Positions 27,536 to 60,866 of a stretch of 64,000 bases of DNA are shown here, in pieces (position 1 is the first letter of the stretch; every line of letters begins with the position of its first letter). The notes below the pieces were generated by a model. The model searched no databases. It had not been told where the DNA came from and worked only from the letters and a program-made list of their open reading frames with translations. The stretch covers positions 6,275,467 through 6,339,466 of the forward strand of contig NC_135184.1 of the NCBI RefSeq assembly GCF_041146795.1. Direction: 5' to 3'. The stretch comes from Maylandia zebra (Eukaryota > Chordata > Actinopteri > Cichliformes > Cichlidae). Made by a program: the position numbers and the translations under genes.

Positions 27536-29368
27536 TCACATTATTGATAATTTTCTGCTCTCTTGGTGTAATAGGGATATATTTTCCTCCTTCCTCAAGC
27601 CTGCTAATTCAGAACAGCAGATGCTCCTCCTCCTATTTTCTTCCTCCTGTTACCCCATACATTTCCACTTGTATTATTCTGCAACACTTACACTTGCCAG
27701 CTTGAAGGCTGTGTGAGAAAATGTTTCTGCAGGCTCTTATTTATTTCTTCCTTTATAGGTTTCTTTCTTTTTGTCTCTCTTTACTCTCCATCTCCCTCCC
27801 TGCTGTTTTTCTTTCCTTTATCCCTCTATCCTGCCTTTATCTGCACAGTATCAGCCCCTCTGACGGCCTGTTATGTAATAGTCAGGTGATGGGCTGGCCC
27901 GTTGAAAGGCCTTAAAGCCCGACTGTCCTAACAGACACTGCCTCTGCTCCTGCTTGTAACTGTTGGAGTCTGTCTCATCTGCAAATGATTGTTAAAGATA
28001 ACAGATGTTTGTCACATCTATTCTGTCAATTTGTAATCAGTATGTCCTTTTTATTACCTCAACTCCAAACCTGTGTTATATTAACAAAAAAGGACACGCC
28101 AGTCCTTTGAAAGGCCTGAACCTGAAGCAATTTTTAACCGTTTCTTGGAAAACAGAACTAAGCGCCAAACAGCTACCATAACACACATCTGCAATTTGAG
28201 TAATTTAAAGTAAAACTGAGGGAGAAATCAGAGAGTTGACCATGTTAGACCAACAAGGGTTTTGTAAGCAGTGTTTTGTAGGTCTAGCCACATGAGGTGA
28301 CCATATGGTGTAACTTTCCCTGCCAAGAAGTGTTTAATTTAAATGCCTTTCCACCTGTCTATACTTTGCTTCTTTTCGGTCTTACCCAATTCTTTCAAGA
28401 TGACAAAAATATTCTTTAAACAACTTGGCTGTCGTCATTATGACTGCTACTGAATGCCTTTGACTCAAACACCATAAATGTTCATGTAAGAACAGTGAAT
28501 GCCTACATGAATTAGCTGTTTCTAACTGAAGTAATTATTGACACCTACTGTATTCCCACTGGGCCTCCCACATTGCCTGCGGGCACTTTACAATAGCACA
28601 TTGTGTTCGGGAGTCACGAGCGCACTCCCTCATTATACAAAATGCAGTGTGTGTACATCTTCAGCGCATTAACTTTTGCCTATAAATAATGAAGTGAAGT
28701 TCATCAAGGAGTGAGACGAGCACTCTTCACCGTCAGTTTTTAAGGATTTAGTGTCCACGGTGTTCAGCTGCACTTGTGCTGCTTCAATCTGGCGCATCGA
28801 GGTTATGTCTTTGTTTATTGAGATTTACTGTAAACACTTTGGATACGTTTGAAATCATGAACACATAAATGTCCAAAGGACTCTATAGTTTTCAGGCTTG
28901 TACTCTTGCTGTGAGAATTTAAATATTATGACAGGCAGCTCCAGTAACTGATCTACCTTTGTATTGCTTAAACAAGTCCGTGGTTATTATACTGTTGTAC
29001 CTTTATATTTGATAGTTGCTGTTTATGCCAAAACATGTAACTTATGTTTTATTTTATGGTGATTTTAAATGAAGTTAAGCCTTCAAGCCACAGTTCTCCA
29101 GGCAGGCAGCTCCATCTGCACCACTACATGCACTCATAACGTGTCTCACATTCCTCGTGTCATATGGAGAGCATACTCGGTCTAAATTCTCATCCCAGTC
29201 TTCTTCAATTCCTCAATAACCCCAGCATCCACCTGTACACTCCAGAGGGCTATATGTACGCATTATTTACCAATTTTATATGTAACAATAAGCACGCTAA
29301 ACACCAAACTCTAACTACAATCTGCACGGGTTTGCTTTTCTGCCTCCAGGTGCTGATATCTGCTGAAG

Positions 29369-52940
<23,572 letters not shown>

Positions 52941-53412
52941 CCCCAGGCTGCAGTTGAGACGAGCAGTGAGGGAATCCATGCAAAAACACTGACACCCATT
53001 CAGCTCAGCTCACAGAGACGTATGAAGGACTTGATGAGAACACTGCCCCTCTGTCACACCAGGCAACTCAGAGGCTCTATAGCGTGAGGACAACCGAGAC
53101 ATGTGCAAACTTCAGGACTACATTCACAGTGGGTTTAGTCATTGCTTAACATTTTATGCAAGAAAAAGTCTGACATTACAGGGAAACTGCCATCTGAACC
53201 ATCCTGACAGCAAATGCCCAACATGAGGATAATCCTGAAAACCCCCAGCTATTTGTGGTTTTTAGGTTTTCAATGTAACTTATTCTTTGATTGATATCAG
53301 CTAATCAACATGTGGTATGTATCTGTAAGCTGTAGTCAAATCAAACACTGTATTCACAGTAATCAAACACTTAAGAGGACTTTTAAAACAGAATTTTTCT
53401 AAAAAATAGTTA

Positions 53413-53418
53413 ATAAAA
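53413..53418 (+). promoter_or_regulatory. ncoa2: Possible proximal poly(A) signal AATAAA
   Basis: AATAAA 470 nt after the stop, followed within 25-35 nt by GGTGTTCTGTGTAG, a GT-rich downstream element. It would give a short 3'UTR form lacking the distal 4.3 kb. Confidence 0.4.
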
Positions 53419-53604
53419 GTACTGAAAGGTGTTCTGTGTAGCATTTTTAAAAAGGTTTTCAAGCTTTGTTTTTCTTATAGTTTAAAAAGAAGTTTGGATA
53501 AGGAGGTTATATCTAGAAATGAGAAAATGTGAGTGTGTGTGCGTTTTTGGGGGGACGTAAATTTACAAGGAGGGAAAGAAAAGCACATACAGCTGTAAAC
53601 AGGC

Positions 53605-53632
53605 GTAAAGGTTGTATTTCTACAACCTTTAC
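53605..53632. repeat. Perfect 12-bp hairpin in the ncoa2 3'UTR
   Basis: GTAAAGGTTGTA pairs exactly with TACAACCTTTAC around a TTTC loop. In the transcript it would form a stable stem. Confidence 0.85.
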
Positions 53633-56600
53633 ATCTTAAAATTGATTTCAATACCTATGATATTCAGTTTTCCTGAAATATCCCCGGATTTCCTCTACAA
53701 TTAAAACGGATGTTGTGAGGGTTTCAACAGTAATAGTATTTAATCAGACACCGGTAGCACATTCAGGGTTCATTAGGAGATATTATTTGAATTGCCATCA
53801 AGAAACGAGGTAAACTTCTCCACCTCTAGCATTTTTCAGCATGCTTTGTTGAGCTGGAGTTGGATAGAGCAAGCAACAAACTTATTCCTTGCACATTTTG
53901 ACACTTTAGTTAAAAAAATGCAAAGTCATGCTGTAATTTTCACTTTTTATTATACTTCCTTAAATTGGGGGCAAGTACTAAACATGTCCAAAAAGAGAAG
54001 AAGCTTGTCTATAATGAAAATGCTACATAGAGCACCATTTAAAAAAATAGGTAATTTGCAACTTGCTGAATTAAAATTTGTGTGGAGGTTATTGGTCCCA
54101 AGTTGCCCAAGTTAACACAGTCACACACACAGTGTTTGCTGTTTGAATGTCCTCTGGTCAGATCAGTGTATTACCAGAGTTTTTTATGAGTCTCTGAGGT
54201 AACTATGATGGATTAAGTTTCTTGTGTGTGCGTGTGTGAAACTGAAACATAAGTGGCAGGATGATGAGTATAAATGAAGCCTCTGGATTATATCTTTTAT
54301 GGTTCGGTTTTGGAGCCTAAGTGAAAATGACAATGAGAAGGTTTATGAAAGATATTTTATGGTTATTTATAGTTTTAAAGAAGATTTAGAGATTCTTTCT
54401 ATGACAAAAAACAAAAGAAAACAATCAAGAATATCAAGAATAAAAAAATTCTCTCAAATGGTACATGTTGATGTCGATTTAAAATTAATATATTTCAACT
54501 GCTGTAGTTACAGGGGACCTGTCTCCCCATTTAATGACTTTTTGAATGAAAGTGAATGTGTATAGATAGTGTACATAGATTTTTAATATCCTTTTTTGCC
54601 CCAAGTGGTATTGTAAAGCAGCAGCTCGGAGTTTAGTTCAACAAAAAATGAGAGCAGAAATATTTTGTTGGTTAAATGAGCATCAGTAGATGAAGCTAAA
54701 GAAGCACTTAAAGTGAAAGTTTATTCACTTTTCTGCCCTGTTTGCAGGCTAGCCCTTTAGCTTTCCCAGCTACAAAATCACAAGCTATTGCTAGAATCCT
54801 GAAGCTATTTTGACAAACTAGCTAACCTATTTAGCTTTCCACTTAAGTAGCAATAATAATAATTTCTTTTTCTAGCTTTAAGATCTTAGTTTTCAGTAAC
54901 TTTGTTTTCCTGGACTAACAAGGGTTTTGGTACAAAAAAAACCAATTGGCCAGTATTAGCGTTATAACATCTTAAATTAGAATGGTGTCACGTGGCTAAA
55001 TGTTAGCATTAGCATTGAAAATAACGCTATTGTTATTTTGAGCACATTACTTTTTTCAGACCATTCTTGTCAGAAATACTTTTCCCCGCTGAGATTTAAC
55101 CAGTGAGCTTATTTCTGCCTCTAATGCAGCTTTGCCTCTAAATGAAAAGAAAAATGTGTAAAAGTAAAAAAAGAAAAAATCTCGACGCTACTGCAGCTCA
55201 TTCTGAAATGACCCTTCAAGATCGCGACCTTGTAGCCTGCCAGAATGTGTCTTGCACTGCAGGTGTGTAGCTGAATCTTGGGTTGTGCTGAAGGGCAAAT
55301 TTAACTGTTTCTTGTGTTGGGTTTCTGTGGTTAAAGTTGTCATCTTTAAGTCTCCATACTGTATGTATTGGTAAACAATGCAAACATTTTTTGCGCCAAG
55401 GATAAATCCTTACGTAAATGAAGAACTAGAGCTAAATTACTTTGTCCGTTTCACAAAGTTATAATGTTTTCAATCTAAATTTCTATAGACTGGACTTTTA
55501 TTTTCCATTTTGATTCAATCACTTTGCAAGGTACTGTTCATTTAGGTGCTGTTTCGTGCGTGTGAGCTTGTAATTGTGAACAAAACTGACTGTAACTGGC
55601 AACATGTGTTTCTAGACTTCTTGGTCTGTATATGATCTGATACTCTAACAATGACAATATGATTGAGAGTATGTGAAAATACACACTGTAACACTGAAAT
55701 GAATTTCACTGTAGCGCTTCTCACTTTGTTTCCACATCCTAACTTTTTAGCCCCAAAAATGTTGATGAACTGATGATGAACTGTAAGCCATGAGTATCCG
55801 AATGTCACACGTTGAGGGATGAACGACCACCTACAGTAACTGCTAATGTTTGATTTCCTCGTGTGACGTGAGCCTACACAGGTTGTCACTCAGAACAAAA
55901 TGGTTATTTATGGTTGCACTGTACTGGTATCTAACCTGACTAACATTGTTTTTGGTTTTAATGGGTATTAAGTGTTTTTTACATTTTTAGCACGCCCAGT
56001 TAAGCACATTGAGCTACTGTGGCCCAAGAATTACTGAAGTAATTCTAATGCAGGGCCATGTTTCTATTCAAGAAAGGCATCATTTCTGCCTTTCATAGCT
56101 GACAAAGTTCAATATTTGCCAATATTAAAAAAACAAAACAAAAACCTACTTGTGGAACTGGATATTATTTCGAATGATTTGTCGGAAGTGTTAAGTTTCC
56201 ATATGAGTATCTGTTCACACCGAGCTTACTTTTTAGCAACTTTATCTTCAACTTCCCCCCCAAAAAGAAAAAGCTGGCATTGTTTTTGAAATTGTCTCAG
56301 CACAAACAGTAGTGTGAGAACGATTTAGTCTGAAATTGGGCAAATTTTAACTTCCGCTTTATAAGATCTGACACTTTTCAGTTCTCTGTGCTTGAGAAAT
56401 ATTTGGGGTGGAGGCTCAGTGTGAAGAGTTCCCATCTTGGGGGTTTTACATAGCACCACCTGTGTTTCAGCTTTACGCACAAAATGTACAATTTTACAAA
56501 ATGCATGTTTGTCAGCCTGCAGATCGGGGTTTGTGTCAGGACTTGTTTTCCCCTGCTGTTTGTTTTGTCTTTGAAATTTGGCTTTCATTCACTGGTTTAG

Positions 56601-57137
56601 ACATAGCCACTAAAGATAGGATTTAGCCACTAAAAACTATTTAGTTATGTTTGGTTATTTTTTCAGTTAGCTTTAGAAAAAAGATTGTGGTTTCTGTTAA
56701 AACGCACCCTTCACATGTTGGAAGTGACCGGTCAGTGGCCCTGATGACATAAAGCCATGCATCAGACACCAAAGGACACCTTACCTGTAAATAAGAGACA
56801 CCAGCATAATTTAAACCCTGGGAATCAGAACAGGAATCGATAACCTCTGTAATAGAACAGTCATATACCAGATGACATACGTCAGACATATGAATTTCCC
56901 TTTTGGATAAACTTATTCTTATATATGAGGGTAATATAAGAAATCTAAGATCCTTTTTTTTTTTTACCATTTAACTAAATTGAGGGTTTTTTTTGTTCAT
57001 TTAAGATAGTTTAATATTTGATGTGATTTTACCTTCTTTGTAATTATGGCCATTATATTTTTTTCTTTCTTTTTATTTTGATTCAAAAGGTTGAGACAGG
57101 ATCAACTGGTCTGTTATGGATGTATTTTGTGATTCTA

Positions 57138-57151
57138 CCAGAAGGTGGCGC
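57138..57151 (+). promoter_or_regulatory. CTCF-like core near the end of the ncoa2 3'UTR
   Basis: CCAGAAGGTGGCGC fits CCASYAGRKGGCRS at 13 of 14 positions. It lies between the ncoa2 body and the pfkp promoter block. Confidence 0.45.
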
Positions 57152-57703
57152 CAAAGTCACGTGTTTTAAATGTACTTACGCGACCTTGGTCATGCAAGAA
57201 ACGTCTTACTTCTTGTGGGTTTTAAGTTTTGGGGATGTTTAAAAGAACCAGTGGAAGAGTAATCTCTGTCACTGGTAAAATAACCCCTGAGTAAAGCTTC
57301 TGGGTCAACCCTAACACATTTTTGCCTCCCCTTTCTTCTCTAATGTCAGTAAATTGACTCACTTCCCCTCTAAGAGTCATTTAAGGAAGTTACTTGCTCT
57401 GATTTTCTTGGGTTCTTTCTTTCCACTTATGAAATGTGTCTGACATCCTGATAACTACGCAGTGGTAAATTAGAGCAAAACAGAAGGAGAATGCATGTGT
57501 CGAAGAATATTTTTCTCATCGCTATTTGAAGTACCCTCTCTACTGTGATTTAACATCTCAGCTGTGACACAGTCCAGTGCATACAGTTCATTAATTATTT
57601 TCTTATGTAGAAGTCCGGACGTTCACACATTTTTATGCAAGCTGTCGACTCTAATGTTGCTTTTGCCAATGCTGCTTGTTAATTTATGATTCATGCCACT
57701 GTA

Positions 57704-57709
57704 AATAAA
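57704..57709 (+). promoter_or_regulatory. ncoa2: Distal poly(A) signal AATAAA
   Basis: AATAAA, then about 20 nt later TGTGTCTTTGTTT, a GT/T-rich element of the right type and spacing. It is taken as the main end of ncoa2 because the next gene's promoter-like DNA starts about 1.2 kb on. Confidence 0.6.
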
Positions 57710-57728
57710 TTATTTTTACTGAACTGAG

Positions 57729-58894
57729 CTGTGTCTTTGTTTCAATTTCATCCATAAAGTGACTTGTGCGGTCCCAGGGAATCCCAGTCTTTATATACTT
57801 TATATTTAACCTTAACACCACAACAAAACGTTAATAAATGTAAGTTATGTGGGATAAATGTGCTTTAAAATGTGGGTGGTGCGTAGCCTCTGCATGATTG
57901 ATGGATACCCGAAGTGCCTTGAAATAGTGCTGACTTATGATCCCTTTCCATGGCCCAAAGACCTTTCTCCTCACCTGTTAATATCCTGGGAAAATTCCCC
58001 TTCCCCCGAGCCCCGCACACCCCACTAATCAATGATCAGACACTGTTAAAATTCCACTGACATTTACTTTTAAAGTGTCAGTTTTTAGTTTCAGTTTGCA
58101 GTTTGTTTATTCTCGTATATCTGACATGCTGAGGGTAACACAGGAAATAGTTTGGCCGTGCAACTGTGTGACACATCCGAGAATCATGTGGCATCCAGAG
58201 TGGTTCCCTATTTAAGTTCGGACAAGTGAGGAACAGCAAAAATGTCACAACGGCACACACACCCTGCCTTCGTAAGGCTCTTTTGTTTTCTGCACAGGGA
58301 AACTTGGAACTGGTCCAGAGACCGGTGCACTCTGTGTGGCCCTTCAAATCTAATCAGGCAGCAGCAGGCACTGCCTTCTGTCCACCAGTATAGATATGAA
58401 AACTGCTCCAGCATACCTTCAGATAAATGTTTTTGTCATGAATCTAATATTATGAAATGTGGCTGGCAACAAGTGTGAGAAGTCACGTGGGGCTTGAGTA
58501 GATAAAGCCTATAGCATACAGAGGATTACTCAAGGTCATGGGATTCGTGAAAGGTCACCAATTCTATCTGCAGCGTTTTTATGATTGGATTAGAAATATT
58601 TTTGTTATTTCCAAATGTCTGAAATTCAAAATGATGATGTAGGGAATGATCCTTAAAAAACACGGCTCCTATAGGATGACATGAGAATATTAAGCAACGA
58701 CAGGATTTGTAACTGTTTATTCTCTGGTGCTGCCGTTAGATATTTTCTCTTCTAATAATCTAATCTGCTGGTGTTACGTTATGTAAAATGTTCACGCTTT
58801 TGTAATACTCCACGTTTTTAGTGTTTGGATTACAAAGGAATTTATGAATTATTGCTCAAAGTCTCTTATTTCCCGAATGAAGGCGCATATTCCT
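57729..58894. other. Intergenic DNA between ncoa2 and pfkp
   Basis: About 1.2 kb without a supported gene. The frames at 58078-58478 on both strands show no family likeness. It includes the CACGTG at 58484. Confidence 0.6.
58484..58489. promoter_or_regulatory. Palindromic E-box CACGTG
   Basis: GTCACGTGG lies about 450 bp upstream of the putative pfkp promoter. This is a high-affinity core for USF/MYC/ChREBP-type factors, which are known regulators of glycolytic genes. A 6-mer alone is weak evidence. Confidence 0.3.
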
Positions 58895-59066
58895 GGCTAT
58901 AATTGGTTGGAATTTTCCATGGGACGTGATCTGGGTTCCTATTGGTGGACCAAGCTGTCAGTCAGACAGACTGGCTTTGGCTTTGGTTTCTAAGAGCGGC
59001 TCGCGAGCGCCAAAGAAGGGAGGAAAAAAGCGACGATGCATCACTCTGCTGTTTCTCCCAGACAGT
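58895..59066 (+). promoter_or_regulatory. pfkp: Putative pfkp promoter and non-coding first exon
   Basis: Two inverted CCAAT boxes (ATTGG at 58902 and 58941, 39 bp apart) and an ACGTG core at 58924 precede a GC-rich purine stretch with CpGs (GCGGCTCGCGAGCGCC). A possible donor, GACA|gtaaag, lies at about 59066. The block sits 1.7 kb upstream of the pfkp coding exon, on the same strand, and stands out from AT-rich DNA. Assignment is inference from position and composition. Confidence 0.45.
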
Positions 59067-59186
59067 AAAGTGGAAATGAGCTTTTAAGAGCAGAATTTAA
59101 GTTGAATAATTTATGTTGGGTTGTTACAGCGTCCCAGTTAATGCCACAAAAAAAAAAAGCATTTATAAAGGGGTTACTTGTTGTAA

Positions 59187-59513
59187 ATGGTAAATGGCCT
59201 GCATTTGTATAGTGCTTTTCTAGTCCATAGGACCCCAAAGCGCTTTACACTACGTTCAGTCATTCACACACACATTCACACACTGGCGATGGCAAGCTAC
59301 ATTGTAGCCACAGCTGCCCTGGGGCGCACTGACAGAGGCGAGGCTGCCGGACACAGGCGCCACCGGGCCCTCTGACCACCACCAGTAGGCAAACATGGGG
59401 TTAGTATCTTGCCCAAGGATATTTGACATGCAGCCCGGAGGCAGCCTGGGATCGAACCACCGACCTTCTGATTAGTGGCTGACTTGCTCTGCCACCTGAG
59501 CTACAGCCACCCG
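59187..59513 (-). mobile_element. tRNA-derived SINE
   Basis: Read on the minus strand it opens GGTGGCTGTAGCTCAGGTGG, with A box TAGCTCAGGTGG, and about 50 nt on has B box GGTTCGATCCC: a tRNA-like RNA polymerase III promoter. The body follows and it ends in the widespread fish tail AAGCGCTT...GCCATTTACCATTTACAA at 59187. It is not a functional tRNA: the head lacks a proper acceptor end and the element continues for 250 nt. It lies in the putative pfkp 5' intron. Confidence 0.8.
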
Positions 59514-59728
59514 AAGGAGCTTGGAAAGAAAAGCGTCTGGACTTCTTTAAGTTGCTTGAGAATCCTGGAAATAAGTTTGAGAAATGAGGAACACTGGGTT
59601 ACTCGTTATTTATTTAAAGGTTGTAATATTAAGACAAGTCAGTCAATGAAATGGTTGGGTGTGTCCTGATGCTACAACAAACAAACACACTATATCTGAG
59701 GTTTTTCATGAAACATATTTGTTGTTGA

Positions 59729-59790
59729 ATTTCAGTGAAAGGGTCGAGCAATTAATGGCTTCATGGCAATTTTCACTCTTTTTAAGGCCT
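59729..59790 (+). repeat. 60-bp direct duplication, copy 1
   Basis: ATTTCAGTGAAAGGG, GAGCAATTAATGGCTTCA and CTCTTT...AAGGCC are shared with 60445-60504. The two copies bracket a Tc1-like fragment. Confidence 0.85.
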
Positions 59791-59849
59791 CCAACAGCCC
59801 GACGTGGGCTCAACCCAACAACAGATGAATGGGAAAAAAACATTCCCTG

Positions 59850-60290
59850 GTCTGATGTATCAGGATTTCTGCTTTTGCTTGGTACAGCACAATTTGACTT
59901 GAAAGCAACATGAAAGCATGGATTATTTCTGCCTTGTATTCTTGTATTAATGGTGGTGTTGTAATGATATGTTGGGGGGGGGGGCACACTTTTGGCCCCT
60001 TAGTATCAACTGAGCATTGTGTAAATGACACAACCTACTAGAATATTGTTGGTGATCATGTCCAACTCACAGTGTACCCATGACCAGATTCAATAGAGCG
60101 CCTTTGGGATGTGTTGGAACAGAGATAAGCATTGTTTGGGTGTCTATAAATCAGCAGTAACTGTGTGATGCTATCGTGTCAATTTGAACCAAAAGGATTG
60201 TGTCCAGCATCTTTTTTAGCATCTTCCATGCATGAAGAATTAGGAGAATCATAAAGACAGACTCACTGGCCACTCTTTTAGGTACAAGCT
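59850..60290 (+). mobile_element. Tc1-like transposon relic with 3' terminal repeat
   Basis: It carries stretches of a familiar fish Tc1-like element: AGCAACATGAAAGCATGG, GGCCCCTTAGTATCAACTGA, CACAGTGTACCCATGA, ATAGAGCGCCTTTGGGATGT and CTGTGTGATGCTATCGTGTC. It ends in the terminal repeat ACTCACTGGCCACTCTTTTA followed by GGTACAA (60263-60290). The 5' end and the stretch between the catalytic residues (near 60090) are missing, so it is dead. Confidence 0.75.
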
Positions 60291-60444
60291 GTAAACATTA
60301 TATAAACTGCAGATCAGCGAAAGGCACAAAACCTTCAAATTTCTGTAACAAAGTAATAATTTGTCATAATGATTTAGATGTAGAAAAACTTAACTTCCTG
60401 CGCATTTTCACTGTGACTCATCACCACACAGGAAGGCTGGATGG

Positions 60445-60504
60445 ATTTCAGTGAAAGGGCTGAGCAATTAATGGCTTCAGGGCAGTTTCGCTCTTTGAAA
60501 GGCC
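60445..60504 (+). repeat. 60-bp direct duplication, copy 2
   Basis: Partner of 59729-59790, 716 bp downstream, in the same orientation, with a few substitutions and small gaps. Confidence 0.85.
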
Positions 60505-60733
60505 AAATGGCCTCGTTTTGACCCCAGAACTTGACACTTGACCCCACTGCGCCACCGAAACCGCCATGCAGTGACTCACCTCACTAAATGTAGGACCTCT
60601 GCAGAGGGGGTGTGTATGATGAGAAAGAGGGCGGTAACCACTGCAGTCCTCCAGTAGTTCCCCTGTCACGGTTATTGACAGTATTACTGGTCGCTGCTTG
60701 TAGAAGAGTAAATCTAACATTTTTATTTAACAG

Positions 60734-60757
60734 GTGACGGGGGCCAAGGAGACAGAG
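60734..60757 (+). other. pfkp: pfkp 5'UTR, part of the first coding exon
   Basis: The 24 nt before the ATG follow tttttatttaacag, an acceptor-like sequence, so the coding exon is probably spliced to an upstream non-coding exon. The ATG context is GAGATGG, acceptable. An unspliced start just upstream cannot be excluded. Confidence 0.5.
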
Positions 60758-60866
60758 ATGGCTGGCGCATCGGCACCAAAGCGACAGGACACCCGGAAAT
60801 TCTTTGAGAATCTATCCGGCGCTGGTAAATCCATCGCAGTGTTGACCAGCGGCGGAGATGCCCAAG
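60758..60866 (+). CDS. pfkp: ATP-dependent 6-phosphofructokinase, platelet-like, first coding exon (partial)
   Basis: PFK-1 phosphorylates fructose 6-phosphate, the committed step of glycolysis, in the cytosol. The exon encodes MAGASAPKRQDTRKFFENLS then GAGKSIAVLTSGGDAQ and one base of the next Gly, with donor CAAG|gtaact. GVLTSGGDAQGMN is the ATP-binding N-terminus of every animal PFK; here the donor falls exactly after GGDAQ. The preceding KFFENLSGAGK resembles KFLEHLSGAGK of PFKP better than the N-termini of PFKM or PFKL, hence the symbol. The ATG at 60758 is the first in frame after the exon's apparent acceptor (aacag|g at 60733). No later exon (GMNAAVRA) is seen to 64000, so only 36 residues are present. 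Isozyme choice is from memory. Confidence 0.8.

Larger units (their letters stand above)
3032..29349 (+). other. ncoa2: ncoa2 intron 1 (predicted, 26 kb)
   Basis: Runs from the 5' exon donor to the acceptor of the first coding exon. No protein-coding gene is supported inside it on either strand. It holds CA/GT microsatellites, a Tc1-like relic (about 9770-10500), LINE relics (19490-19720, 23150-23600, 25728-26378), two perfect hairpins (9054, 12034) and the first copy of a 220-bp repeat (27202). An alternative 5' exon may lie near 18081-18135. Confidence 0.55.
52941..57728 (+). other. ncoa2: ncoa2 3'UTR (about 4.8 kb)
   Basis: From the stop codon to the distal poly(A) site there is no splice-like break and no recognised gene. 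The DNA is AT-rich with scattered short frames (for example 53792-54115 and 54299-54565) that have no family likeness. It holds a 12-bp perfect hairpin at 53605-53632, a possible early poly(A) signal at 53413 and a CTCF-like core at 57138. Long 3'UTRs are usual for this gene in vertebrates. Confidence 0.7.

Noticed and set aside
53792..54565. Two + strand frames of 107 and 88 codons after the ncoa2 stop
   Set aside because: They are in AT-rich 3'UTR with no family likeness and no promoter.
59456..59513. A tRNA gene on the minus strand
   Set aside because: A and B boxes are good but the sequence continues into a SINE body and tail and does not fold as a full tRNA with a proper acceptor stem.
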